From positions 6,206,927 to 6,270,926 of the forward strand of contig NC_020166.2 of assembly GCF_000224145.3 (NCBI RefSeq): DNA of 64,000 nucleotides. The letters run 5' to 3'. Below are positions 21,453 to 34,905 of the stretch, piece after piece. Each line of letters begins with the position of its first letter. Position 1 is the stretch's first letter. Made by a program: the position numbers and the translations under genes. Source of the stretch: Ciona intestinalis. Taxonomy: Eukaryota > Chordata > Ascidiacea > Phlebobranchia > Cionidae. Under the pieces are notes generated by a model, which was given only the letters and a program-made list of their open reading frames with translations, made no database searches and was not told where the DNA came from.

Positions 21453-22683
21453 TTTAATTTAAAGAGGTAACGTAAAGCATATAAAGCAATTAGATAATGT
21501 AAACATGTTTCTAAAACATATCCAGTCTACGTTGTTGCTTTTCTTTCGCCATTGTTTTAAATATATGTTACCAACGATATCTATGTTCTTTCCTCACGCT
21601 AGGTGAAATCCTTTAAAAGGGTAAATCCCTGATTGTATATTCCCATTTTACATTTCAAACATAGAGTACTATGATCTAACTTTGGACACGACCTACTAGA
21701 GATATCTCTAGTAGGCCGTACTTTGGACTATAAACAAATTATTTTTTCTTTAGCTTCCGACCCCTGTTGTTTTACTTGTAAGTGTGCACAAATCACCAAT
21801 ATTGTATTATATGTTCCAACCAGACTTCGAAAATAAACATAATACCTATATTTTCGACTATATGTTCCAACAAATGAACTTATATATTACTTTTGTCTCC
21901 TAATGAAAATATACTGTTGTGCATTGGCTTGATCACATATCCACGAAGTGAGTGTATTTACATCGTTGATGAACGATCGCACATAATAACGAATGAAGCA
22001 AAATATCAGTTGTGAATAAATGTTAACATCCATTTTAACTCTCGCGAACAATGTAATAGCCTATGAATGTGAAGCAAGGTTAATTAGAATGCGTATGTGT
22101 ATAAAATAATTAAAACCAATCAGCAATGCACAAACTGTGAACTCTAAAATAAATTATTTACGTATATACCAGAAACACTATAGTATTCATCCTTTTAAGT
22201 GTCAACAAAGATGTTGTGAAAAAATATTTAAAAAGAACTCTAAAGTAGGTAAATTTATATTTTAAATATGTATGGGCTGGAATATATATATATCACGAAA
22301 ACACAGTTGCAAATAAAAAGTAACACATCCGGGCTCTAAAGCCATATAGTGTTAAACGTATATGTTCAAAATATATACAGCAAGCTTGGTTAAAACTTGA
22401 CTGCCAAGCCGGTTAAAGAAAACTAGAATGTCTTTAAAGTAACTTATATACATGCATCTATCAGATAAATTGAATTTCAACCTTGGCAACGCTGATTATA
22501 CCAACAGTGTTATTGGAAACAATAAGAAAAAGATTTAAACAGTCAAATAAGTAATATTTAACCACCAGATTGTGTCACACAACAGTATCCAACAGCAGTT
22601 AAAGAAGTAATTCACAATCAACCGACAATAAGTCGATGATCAAATAAGTTATTCTCGGCAGTCATAGTGTTTCTTTTAAGACT
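21453..22683. other. intergenic, promoter side of PLP enzyme and 3' side of LDLa receptor
   Basis: AT-rich, without a coding frame. It holds the palindrome at 21692 and presumably the 3' untranslated region of the receptor, whose stop is at 22684. Confidence 0.5.
21692..21715. promoter_or_regulatory. perfect 24-bp palindrome upstream of the PLP enzyme gene
   Basis: A gapless perfect palindrome centred on GATATC (CCTACTAGAGAT and its complement), about 240 bp upstream of the start codon of the desulfhydrase-like gene on the minus strand. It could be a dimeric factor site or the remains of a small element. Function is unproven. Confidence 0.5.
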
Positions 22684-25600
22684 TTAAACAACAGACTCTG
22701 TCATAACAGTGTCTAACACCGTATGCTCAGTCACGTGTGATTTCATCTTAACGATGTGTCCACCGTCTGTATCTTCGTGGCCACGAAGCAGATTCTTCCC
22801 GTCCTGTCCCTCTCGTTTCTCTGTTGCAGTCTTCCAGCATTTAAATATTGTGATTCCGGCAATTGATTTGCGTACGGCGTTAAAGGTTTCAAACTTTGAA
22901 AGATAGTTCAGTATCCTGGTGAAGAGTATTTGAACAGCATTTGAATAAAACAGGGGATTCAAAGCACTGTTTATAGGTAAAATTATAATTGCTGTGATTG
23001 AGTATACCGTGTTGGAAATTTCTACACCGGAGAAGATTAGGAATGCGATGAGACAGATTGGAAGCCAGCAAGCGCAATCTGTTGCAACAAGAATAGCTAT
23101 TCGTTTCTGCATGTTTCGCGTACCTTGGCTTGTAACTGATGACTTGTTCACTTGTCTGGGTCGGAATATCACAGCATACGCTCCCACTATATACAGACAT
23201 AATATGAAATTCGTTATCGTGACCGTAAGTGAGAACTGCCAACCCAAATCCCGTTTGTCCACGAACAGTTTCGGCAAGCACGTTGCGTGTGTACTGTAGT
23301 AGCCTAAATAGCTAATGGCTTTGTATTCGGGATTGAAATCTTTCAGTTGTTTGCTCATTCTCTCCCAGGTGAATAAGTTACCTTGTTGGACTGCTGGAGA
23401 TGTATCGTTTTTATATGAGAGAAGAATCTTTGAAAATGTGGTGAACGCTGGTTTGTCAACCAGTTCAGTAAAAAAGTAGGGGTTCGTCGAGAGCATCGTT
23501 TGTGTTACAAAATACTCCTGGAACATTTTGCTTAGCGGTATGAACGCTATCGTGCCAGCGAAGATCCACGTGCTAACAGCCAGTCCAATAGAAAAGTGTA
23601 CCTGTAGGGTGCGGCTTTGTATTGGCCATATGACACAGAACATGCGGTATGATGACAAGATGGCTAGAGTAAGAAGAGACACTTCACTTGACAGCACTGC
23701 CAAAGTCCCCAGCACTGAACAAGGTGTTCCTGACCGCCAACTGTGGTCTATAAGACAGTAGTTACCAGATGTGGACGCACTTCTGATGCCAAGAGCAATA
23801 AGAAAAACACCCATCAGGAGGTCAGCTATTGACAGGTTAAGTACCAAACAGCTGTACACGACAGCGACTTTGGTGAGCTTACGGCGAGCGTGATAACATA
23901 AAAGACTGATTGTGTGCACTATAACCGCCGCATTGCCCCCAATAGCTAATATTCCCATAACCCACACCATGACTTGAAGAAATCGGCTTTCGATCATATT
24001 CTCAGCAGACGAAAACACAGACCCCTTGAACGAATCTTTGGGACATTCGTCGCTACCATCTTCACAGTCACGTTTCCCATCAAACATGTAACGTTTATCC
24101 ACAAAGAAAGGTTTTCCGCCTTCGCAATAGAAATGGCTGGCGTGGCAATCAGCTTCGTCGCTTTGGTCCTCACAGTCTGCAACGAAATCGCACACTTGAC
24201 TCTTTCTTACACTGTATACTTTCGCTGTTTCGTTTTTGCAGATAAAACGATTGGTGCAGCCGATTTCGTCTTCTCCAGACTTGCTGCAATTCTTGTGACC
24301 GTCGCAGATCAGACGACCTGGCAGGGTATATTGCTCGCTGCATGTAAATAGTCCGGTGGGCCCCATTTTGGAGCAAAAGTAGGGCTTTTCTCCACAGCTA
24401 TCCAAACACTCGTCCTCCATATCAATGCACTCTGGTTTTCCGTCGCATGCTGTCGCTTCTATTGGTGCCCATATGTTTTTAGGTTGACTCCTTGTGCACT
24501 GGTGCGAGTAATACCGTTCACTGCGCTCAGAGCCGGGACCACAGTACAGCTCGTCCGCACCATTCGGGCAGTCGAGAACACCGTCGCAGAACTTGAGCGA
24601 GTCAATGCAATTAATCTCCTGCTCTTCGTATTCTTTATTGGTATCATTGCTAAGAAGGCATGGTACAGAATACGGTGGGCAGGGACAATGACCACGAACG
24701 GTGGATGGCCCGAAACACAAATTAGCGCAGATGTTTGACGTGTTTTGGTTTTGACACAGGCACTCATCGGAAAGATCTGGGCAATCAAAATTTCCATCAC
24801 ATATTTGCCTAGAAGAAAAATACAATCTAACATATATAGATTGAGTGATTTAAATATTACACACATAAAATTTCCGAAACTGTAAAAAAAGTGCGTATTT
24901 ACATGAAGGAATAATATTACTTTTTTGATATGAAGAAGCCCGGTTCCGTTATGCATTGAGCACAATTGTTATTCGTTGTGGAGCCATTCACAGATACCAA
25001 GCACCAATCGCTTTCATCCACACAGTCTTTCACGTCGTCCTCTAAAAATTCCTGGTGGATAAACAAACCCGTCACTGTCACGTGGCTTTATTTATTGAGT
25101 AAGCATTTATTGCTATGAATAATGCATGGGCAGGTATTATAAAAATCAAATTTTGGAAACGGGAAGTATGCACGACGGGATGAAACCGTTTTATCCCAAT
25201 TTGCGTCATATGCGCGCTCGGCGTCTGTCATGTCTACAATTTAATGCACTAAACGTTTGACGCAGAAATTGTTGAGAATTTACATTACATCTCTCACATA
25301 CCTGAGGTACAACGCAGAGATTTTGAGATCCGTGTCTTTCCACTGTACATTTGAAACCTCTTTTTATGGAAATATGTTCTCCATTTTTGAGCGGCTCGTC
25401 TTTTCCATCGCTGCAACGTAAAAATAACTGTGACTAGAGTTTCGGGTAAGGTGTCATGCATCATCTCGTCGTTTGGATGTCCCATTACCCGCTTTATCCG
25501 AGATAACATCCCCAAGTACAATGAACAAAGAAAAGATAACGATGCGTGCAAACTATATCAAGCATCTAATCACAGGCTCATTATTAATGCATGTAGAACT

Positions 25601-28600
25601 ACACTATAGCGCATGGATGAACGGAGATTAAATATAAGCCTGTACACACCGGATCGCATACGTGGTTATATAACGACTATCTTTTTTTTATTATTAACTC
25701 GCAACACATTTAATATGTTCGTTAAATTGTTGTCGGGCGTATGTGAGATGGCTAACAGCACTTCTGCATGAATTGAAATTATAGCAGGATGGAAGCGACG
25801 GAACACCCTCAGCACCCATACACCCTAATCGTGTTTTAAACAACCAACAACGGTCCATTGGAGGGCGAGAATGCTTCTTCTACTAAAACAACCCGCAACT
25901 CTGACCAACGGCCAGCAAATCTGGGTAATGTTCCAACTCTGGCCTATAACTCTCTACGGGGTCCCTGCCGTGCTGCACAGGACATATATTCTATAATATC
26001 CGGTTATATCCGGATTGTGTCGGTATTCGATCATTAATAAAGTTTAATGCAAACTTAGTTCCTACAGTCACACCATCACAAAACACAGCTGTACCTGCAT
26101 TCGCTTTCCCCGTTGCATAGACTTGAACGATGATGGCAAGTGTCCCCACCGTCGCAAAAAAGAGAGTGCACGCATCCTTCCTGGCACTCGTCCGTTCGAT
26201 TCTCACAATGATCCACACCGTCGCATACATGCCTCAGTGGAAGGGAGCACACTCGGTTAGTGTGAGTGTTATACAGCTTATTGTTGATGCTTTGGTAACG
26301 GTTGGAACACGATACTGCCATGTTACCTGCACAATCAATCAATCCTTTATGTTTGTCGACACTATAGTGTCAAATATATACTGTGCAAACAACTCACCAT
26401 GTAATACAATAAATTTTACAGAATAAGATAGAATTGATCGTTAAAACAGCTACTGATCGTGTCTTTGTCAAATACACAGTGTATATTTTTTGAACTTCAA
26501 ACAGATAATTTTTACGACCAGTCGTCTTTGGGCCAAGGGGTTATACTTTTTATACTTAAACGCTAAGTCGGTGGCACCTGTACCTTATCTGTTACCCGAT
26601 TGATAGTAAAAAGGTTATGGTGAAGTTTATTATAAAGGTATTTTCTTTGTCCGGGAGAAAGGGAGACACCTTTTCTTCTTTTTTATCGTTCAATTTGGTA
26701 GTAAACAAAGACCATTCAACGAGTTTTAAAACCGTTTTCTCACGACCCCCATATAGACCGTTATTATTTGGTATTTATTTCAGCCACGATCAAGTTATTT
26801 GGATATTATGTGCTATATAGGTGTGCCACCTTACCACACAGTATTATGTACAACCCGACTGACTATTTTCAAACACAAACATACGGTATTAAAAAACTTA
26901 TAAATAACTGGGGGCAATTTGTTTACATGGGTTTGAATGTAAATGACTTATCTGTGGTTGCCATTTTGTTATTTTCTTGAGACGAGACCACTTTACCACG
27001 TCTCGAAAATTTCATAATCTTTCCGGTCGATCCGGTCCGTGGTTATAATAACGCTAGAAATTACATTATTGAATCAATACCTAATGTACTGTCGCTCTCA
27101 ATTTCGTCTTCACCATTTGCGCAATCTTGTGTGCCGTCGCAGAATCGACTCAATGCAATGCATGAACCATCATCGCAAGTGAAGGTTTCAGTACACGTCC
27201 CGTTTCCCCCGCATTCGTCGCTCATGTCTCCACAATCGTCATGACCATCACACGCCTTTGTGCTAAAGAGACACTTGCCGTTTCCACAGACAAACGAGTA
27301 TTGACAATCCGTTCCGCACTCGTCTGCTCGATCCAAACAGTGCTCGTGTCCTTCACAAATTTAGCTGCATAACCCGTCATTGGAATTATTATAAATCACA
27401 TTCACTATAGGTTGGTTTGAGAAAGTTAAGTTAAACCNTTGAGAACACATTTATCATTATTCACCACATTCCTATATTGACTTTTATGGTATTTGCATTC
27501 ACTTTTATCCACGTACAAAATAAGACGACAGTTTTCCATCGTGTTTCGATATTTTTACAATTTCAGGTGTGCTGAAGCATTGTAAATATTGTTATAACGG
27601 GTTTTTTAAAAAAATTTTTTAATTATTCCCCTCCAACATTCTTATCTTCTGATGTTCCCAGAAAATATGCCGTTTTTCATAAAATGTCACTCCCTATTTC
27701 ATTGATTAAGCGATTTCTAATTTGTTTATGTCCCGCACCTTTATAGAATTGCCCAGTAAGCTATATTTATATGGCCCCTAAAATCAATATTAAACTGCCT
27801 TTGAGGGTATTTAAAGCGACCAAAACAAATGCGACTGTTTATAATCTATACACAATTTGAATACGCTCTCTACTCCTTCCAGGCCGTGTGGAAAAATATA
27901 GGTATTAATGGAATGTTGTTCGTATAATAAATCCTTATCTGTATCAACAGTTATTATACGGCTAAAAACATAGTTAATTTGAAATCGTTTGTATGTGTGC
28001 GCAGTATGCTATGTTGTGGGCGCTTTATATATTGCCTAAAAAACCTAAAGTATAAACAGTTGATTCTGTCGAAACGTGACAGAGTTTAGACAACGAAAAC
28101 CACTGTTCATCTCGGTAAAATCGATCGTAATTTTTGTAGCGGAGAATCGCTAACCTTAGGCCACCACACCCGGAGTATAGCACGAATGCCTTGTATAAGA
28201 AAAGGAAGAGAAACCAAAACAGCCGTCTCTGCCTCTTACCTTGGGGGAAGTAGGCAGGTCAGGTTTTTAAAATTGCCAATATTGGAGCACATGACACCGT
28301 CGTCCTCTTTTACATGAATTTCATCTCTTCCGTCCGGACAGTCTCGGTGTCCGTCACAGAATTTAGCGAAAGCAATGCTAACAGTTCCTGGGTGAATACT
28401 TTTTCGTTATTTATTCATACGGATATACAAGTACGCTCTGTTTTGTAAGCAAACACTTTCGCTTGAATGTGTTTGTTCAGTTCGGCCTCATAGACGTTAT
28501 ATCAGTTACTGTTTGATGGCTTCTACCCATTTCTCTTCGAGATGTTCCTATTTTATCACCACTTTAAAATATTCATCTGACGTTTTATAGCTTTAAAAGC

Positions 28601-31600
28601 TTGGCTATACGGTTCAATTATTATTCGTATAATTTGTCAATAGTTTGCTCTCTTGTAATACAGTCTTACGTGTGGCCTGACAACACAGTTTTCGGTAACT
28701 TGACAGCATTTTGAATGGCCCGATGTCGGCTCTGTAAAATGGCATTTTGATATTATGGCGGTGACGTTAACGAAGAACTAATTTAGCTTTATAGTGTGAA
28801 TCATCATTCCTTGTTGAATTAAATCAGTCGATATTTATTCTGTAATTCCACTTTGGGTGCGGTCATCCAACATTAAATTCGCACCAAAGCGTTCAATGAT
28901 GCACGAGAACCACACATGCATGCACTGTGCGATGAATCACTGCCTAATAGTGTTACGTGTTGAATGAAAACTTACTGTATGGTTATTACTTAAAGGGGGC
29001 CTATACGCCGGCAGAGCTCGGTTTTATCCAGTGCCCTGATAAGTACACTGTCAGGCGTTTTATCGATGGTTAGGGACTCTCAAAATTAATTATTAATGGA
29101 AGTTGCATTACCGAAATCGTATTGATTTTCGACGTTTCAATAATGCTGTTATTTGGATTTGCAAACAGCGTGGCGGCAAAACTCAATTGAAGGAGAAACA
29201 GCGGCAGTTTAAGCCCCACGCATTTGCGCCTTGCTTGTTAACTTGGCCGCATCGAATTTTTCGTAAAATTACATAATCTGATTTTGCGGACGTTAAATGT
29301 GTTTCACAATTCCGTTTTATTGTGTGCAAACGAATGCATAGTTTTTTTACAAGCGAATGTAACGTTGCATTGTAGTGTTGACTGCCGGGTTACTAAATAA
29401 TTTTAAAATTACATTATGTATGTGCTCTATGTTTCTTATAACCGTAATTCGAAGAACAAAAGGAATTGGGTTTTTCAATTCTAATCCTAACGGTTCTCCC
29501 AGCGGACCTGACACATTTGGAAGACCGCCAAAAGCTCTGCAGCTTCATAGAAAGTAACATTTTAAGCCGTTTATTTTACGAGAATAAACTTCAGATTAAA
29601 GCGGTTAATGAGCTAAATAATTCCCTTGTTTAATTGTTCGTTGGGCGATCAATGTTAAACCATCGAACACCGACGTGAATGATTTGCCGAACAGAACTCG
29701 GTGTCATTTGACGGATAATGACTTTTCGGCCTAACTGATAAATTTAACTTTACTGTTATGGCTGAGTTAAGTTAAATAAAGGGTGTATCTAGTTGTCTTG
29801 AGCAAAAAAAACAGTGTAGCATGACTCAATTTGTAGCAAAAATGTAAAGTCCTCAACAGTTATTATCAATTTTCTGTTTTTATAAATTCATAATATCGTT
29901 CAGACACTACCAGCAATTTTTCCTACAACATTGTACTGTATAGGTAACACGTTAAAAACTAAAGCGGTAGAGAAAAGAGTGTTCAAACTTGATTTTCAAA
30001 GCGTTTAATATTATTTCGTGGTATTTAATTAACAATGATTTTAAATTGTCCCGTCTTACCCTGTGTTTTTGAAATGGTAAAATTACACCTGTTGTGCGAA
30101 GCGCCAAACAACTGCCCGTGTGTTTTATTCTATTTTTTGAATTGTTGTCGTGGTATCACCCTAAAAATCTATTTTGATTTTGGAAATTTAGGATAATATG
30201 TGCTTTAGTTTCCCGTCTTCCCCTACTCTATATAGGCAAGAAAAGTCAACTCGTTTATTCTAATTGCAAAAATTTGTTTTACAGTCTATATTTTGTAATT
30301 CTAATTCAACCTTGCTTTATTCGCGAAAGAGACTTCAAACAGTTGCGTAACCACATTTAAGAGGCAATAAAACTTTAAGCACGCATAGGATATTCAGTTT
30401 CATTACCGCGGCCCAGTAAATACGTTATAAACACATAGCCTACCGTTGTCGTCGCACTTAAACTTAGAATCACAATCCTTTGTTTCGTCACTTCCGTCGC
30501 CGCAATCGTCACGACCATCACATCGATTTCTGATAGAGATGCACCTGTCGAAGTTTGCTAACTATTACTCACGTTCGGCCATCTGAATTGTAATTTAAAA
30601 TACGAACGTACTTCCGCACCTGCCGTTGGCTTTTTTATGCACATAGATTACGCGAAGCAGCTGCTACTAATTATGCAGCCAAGTTAAGCTTCTTTGCAGA
30701 TAAACCTCACAAAATGTTTTTAATGATAAATCAAAGTTAGTTGACAACCGGCGGAGCCCCATTTAGAAAAAAAAGCTTCATTTAAATGGCGCAAATTACC
30801 GTTGCTCTATATTGTGGGAAATATTACACTTCTGGGCGTTCTGAACACGCATTTGCTATACCACACCACACAAACCATGGTATATGGTGCAACTATACTA
30901 AGTTATGCATCGGTAAACAACGTTTAAAAATATTAGCCGCTAAATGCCAATTCCTCGTACCGTATTTTAGTTTCTTACATTAGACACAATAAAGTTCATT
31001 CATCCATTTTTAATATGAACGCTGTTTTGCAAACAGAACCTTGAACTATTCCGACGAAAAGTCGTGTCCAGGCTCGGGCTCTCATAAATAGTTCAGTTTT
31101 GTATTCGGTTGAGCGGTGCGCCGATCGAATTTGTAAATTCCGCCGCGTGTTCGACAAGGTCCAAACTGCGATACGGTAAATAATGCATGGGCGGGGATAG
31201 GGAATTTTTAATCGCGAGCAGATTTTGGCACCGTTTACATTGGTCGTGTTCACTGGCTTGGTCGATGAGCGTCCAATTACCAAGCCAGCTTTATCTACGC
31301 TTAGTGTACGCTATATGTACGAAAATGGCTTAACGCTTAGTTGGGCTTATTTATCGCCCGCCACGATTGCAGGCGACAGCTTGGCAACGTTAAAATATTT
31401 TCCTATAGACCAAGTTTAATGAGGCAACAAAGCGAAAGAATCATTTAGAATCTTAACATGAAAGCGCCGTGAATAATAGATCGGATCGAACCCTCTAAAT
31501 AAAGATGGCTGACACTAAAAGTGAATTAAAGCCGAATTAGGTTCAAATTGCTCCGTGGTTCCTTATAAGTGGCTATCAATTAGGGAACAAAAATCAAGCT

Positions 31601-34600
31601 GACTTAGCAACTAATTGACTTCGACTCAATGGAAAACTCACATATAAATATTACTGTGGATTTCATTGCCCCAAACCCGTTATGGCAGCTTTCAATAATT
31701 AGTTATGCCTTTACCTCCCATTGTTGCAATAGAAGCGTACGGAGTCGTCGCAATCAGGATGACACTCGTCAGAATGGTCACCGCAGTGGTTCACTCCGTC
31801 ACAGAGGAGGTGGGTTGGAAGATGACATTTCTTTGACGTAACATCAGGGATGAACATGTCACGTGAGTTGACATTCCATGGAACTCGTTGCTCTTTCCAA
31901 TGTTGCTGCGAATCTTTGCCCGTTTGAAGAACATACCGCCACGCGTTCACGCAAGAAAATCTGAAGAAATAATAGCACTTGTTTGGGTTTCTGCTTTAAA
32001 AATCTCGAAATATATATATATAACATGGGGTTAGTGTTGGGACAAATAAATACAGTCCCCATAAAACAGCATTCACAACAACAGGTCATTTATAAGTTGC
32101 AACTATTTTTTTCGAACACAGTACGTTTCTCTTTTATCGAATGTGTTCTGCAACAAGTGGTTCTTTACAGTAACCAGTTTCATGTGTTCCTGTGGGTCTA
32201 CGATTAGGACTGCATTTTGTTTCAACGATTTCCTTAAAACGCGGTATTTTGCAATAACACGACATATATCTATTATACTGCGAATGGGAAATGTGATTAA
32301 ACCAGAACCGCTTTATTATTAACTGCAGATGTAGCTGCCATCTGGGAAAAATAACAAATGATTGTTAAAAGACCTGTTCGGTCCGTTTACACGAAACACG
32401 GTTAAAATATCAAAGGAATAAAATGAATGTTCTTTATAATTACTTGGCATATGTGATTGTAATTGCCTTTCCATATATAGATACTGTTTTGGACAATACA
32501 GATTAATTCTCATGAAGTGGAGAAGTGGAATATGCTTATTGCTTATCAGTTTAGTGCACCGGGCGCCCAACCGTTTTTTACCACCCCCAATTTGCAACAA
32601 AACGACAATGCTTCTGAAGTTTCAATTGTTATTCCAAGGAGAATGTTTCTAGTTTACATTTTTGTATGTTAACAATTTAAATTAACATTAAAATTACTAA
32701 CAGCTGAATTAAAACGCTTCGAATTTTCGTTTTTTTTTTATAGTAATAACTCTGTGGCCCATTTATATGGTTGGCCATCTACTTATGGTTAAGAAGCGCT
32801 TTGGTCAACGAAATATGTACGTGCTAGGAGACGAGTCGTCTGTGGCTTCCATTTCGTCACTTCCGTCTTGGCAGTCGGATATTCCGTCGCAGAATTTGTC
32901 AATGGCGATACACTCGCCTAGTTTTGCGCAAGTAAAAGTCTCCTTGCACATTCCTCTGCATTCGTCTGTTGAATCCCCGCAGTCGTCGTGGCCGTCGCAT
33001 GCTTGCTGTAAAAACACCAACAAAGTACACATCGTGAAAAGGGGAAAATTAAACTGTTGACGCGCCATCCTCTTTATCTAGCCGGCCACGAAGCCGCGTG
33101 GTTATGTATATGCATCCAATAAACAGCTATACAGCTGGGAATCTAAATTATTTAGAGTCATACGAAACGGGCCGTGTCCCCCTATTGAAACGCGAGTCGT
33201 GTTAGATGATGTTTCATGAGTGTGTCTCCTATACACATTTACATGAAATTAACAAATCTTCTGGGCTTTGTCAAATTATGGTTTCAAGTATATGGTTAAA
33301 CTTATATTTACTAACTTGGGCAGTGAAGCAGTTGGGCCGCTTTTCGCACAGATAGTAAGGCCAATTATTTGCATAGCACTCGCTTGGGGATTCGTTGGGT
33401 AATTCTTTCCAGTCGATCCTTCCTGAAAGTTCTGCAGTCCAATTCCCAGCTTGCAGTCCTGCAGAGATATTATTTGCTTTATTGTCGCGTTCACCAAATT
33501 ACCGAACCGACAGAAGCTGGTAATATTGATTTGGCCGTCTCCCAGTAGCGCGGTTTGACTTACGATCGATTTTTGTCCCAAAAATGCTTTTTACTTTCCC
33601 ACGAATTTCAGACCAATCCCACCCCCCAAACCTCAATGAATGTCACACTAGGTTCGTATTGGTTTGCTTACTATACGTGACTGGTATACATACAAATGGA
33701 CTTTCCTTACTGAACAAATAGATCGGATACGCTTCGCCACGGCGGCAAAAATTGCGGTTTTACAAAATTTTATCTTTTGTTTTACAGTCAATATTGACTC
33801 GAAGGTTATCGGGCTCATCACAAGAGAAACACTTTCAGCCAAATGCGCGCGTTTTTAATAAATGTATCTCCATAATTGACTGAAAGTGCGTTTTATCACT
33901 TTGTGGCATCATGCGTTTTATCAACTTTGTGGGATGCCCATCGCATTAAAACACACAGTACGACTGCATATTAGAAGATTGCGGCCAACGCTTCCTCTGA
34001 TCGAGCCAGTATCTCATTAAGAATTCACACGGGGCAAAATAAATTTGTTATTTGCAGTTATTACGAACAGCGCGAATTTGTTGCGCAAATCGAAGCGGCG
34101 GTGAGGTTTATATGTCCCAACAGACAAACCTTAATGCCAAGTAAGTTGTTTGCAAATCCAGGCAATAGAGTGACATATTGATATTAAGTCGCCATGGGAC
34201 CTCTCCTGTTTACGTGCGAATTGCTTTTTAACTGATATTTTATTGCTTTGTAAACGCATACAAACTGTTTTATTTAGTTGTGTATAGTATATGCGACCAA
34301 ACACATGCACCCAAAAATATATTCCAACTTAGAAAAATGTATATACAGTTTTCCCGCGGTCGGTTAAGTAGTGTGTGTAGGAAGGTACTTTAGCTTGGCA
34401 TGACTACCCCTTTGTTTACGTGTGGGCTTTGCAGAGATTGAAGTCGGTTTACCGTGTTTATCCGCATGGGTCTTGCTAAACTCTGTGACTCTTAAAGGAA
34501 CCTGTACAGCGCAAACACTAAAAGATTATTACGGACAACAGTTCTCGTTTTAATATATAGTAAGGTGGGCGAAGACACCTTGAACATATAGTATCCAAAT

Positions 34601-34905
34601 ATCCTGTTCGTGCTTAAAACATTTAACAAAGGTCGATATAGGAGTCGTGAGGATACGAATTTATAATTCTTTAAATGCTTTTGTTAACTACCAAATAGGA
34701 CGAGAAAATAGAATGAAAAGCTGTCTTATCTTACCAAACCTTAACTGTAACTAGAACATATCAACTTATATTTTTATATCAAAACCAAAACCATGTCAGC
34801 TACTTATCAATACACGTATAAGCATATCTTACCAACACACAAGGATGCAAGTAGAACCGTAATAGACAAAAGTTTCGTCGAGTAGGGAGAGCGCACAGAA
34901 ACCAT
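22684..34905 (-). CDS. LDLa-array G-protein-coupled receptor (LGR/GRL101-like 7TM without LRRs)
   Basis: Eleven exons: 34905-34833, 33458-33316, 33005-32821, 31960-31715, 30529-30444, 28387-28240, 27364-27081, 26326-26095, 25410-25302, 25051-24921, 24808-22684. They total 1254 codons and all phases close. Exon 1 encodes a signal peptide ([20 protein letters not shown]...). About 17 LDL-receptor class A modules follow (CDGxxDCxDxSDE acidic clusters), many split by introns just before the CDG. The 7TM domain fills the last exon: [18 protein letters not shown] in TM2, [17 protein letters not shown] in TM3, [10 protein letters not shown] in TM7. It is closest in style to relaxin/glycoprotein-hormone LGRs and snail GRL101. 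No leucine-rich repeats are seen. After TM3 the expected E/D-R-W/Y reads SYR. The C-terminus ESVV fits a class I PDZ ligand. One in-frame TAA sits at 27363-27361. Confidence 0.85.
25790..25900. mobile_element. degenerate fragment of the GGGTGGGGG MITE family
   Basis: The CGTGTTTTAAACAACCAACA segment near 25830 matches the interior of the copy at 46047-46233 (CGTGTTTTAAACAATTAACA), but the terminal repeats are not recognisable. It lies in a receptor intron. Confidence 0.4.
26645..26835. mobile_element. diverged copy of the GGGTGGGGG MITE family
   Basis: Interior blocks match the family: GACACCTTTTCTTC, CAATTTGGTAGTAAACAAAG, the CATATAGACCGTTATTA block and ATTATGTGCTATATAGGTGT. The termini are eroded. 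It lies in a receptor intron. Confidence 0.6.
27361..27363 (-). other. in-frame TAA in LDLa module 6 of the receptor gene
   Basis: With the acceptor at 27365-27366 the phase demanded by the upstream exon reads AGC TAA ATT TGT GAA GGA CAC. The TAA is followed directly by a well-kept [15 protein letters not shown] module, and all further exons stay in phase. No other AG restores an open frame here. A single N at 27438 shows weak read support nearby. A base-call error or a null allele are the likely explanations. Confidence 0.6.
34563..34740. mobile_element. diverged copy of the GGGTGGGGG MITE family
   Basis: It begins AAGGTGGGCGAAGACACC and ends CTGTCTTATCTTACC. Interior CCAAATATCC, TTCGTGCTTAAAACATTTAAC and CTACCAAATAGGACGAGAAA match the copy at 46047-46233 in the same orientation. 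Confidence 0.65.

Noticed and set aside
31225-31419. 64-residue plus-strand frame in a receptor intron
   Set aside because: Single open stretch with an antisense equivalent, no splice phase and no recognisable domain.
33276-33581. 101-residue minus-strand frame covering the second exon of the LDLa receptor
   Set aside because: The real exon uses another frame ([15 protein letters not shown]...[11 protein letters not shown]), which fits splice phase on both sides and has the LDLa-like cysteines.
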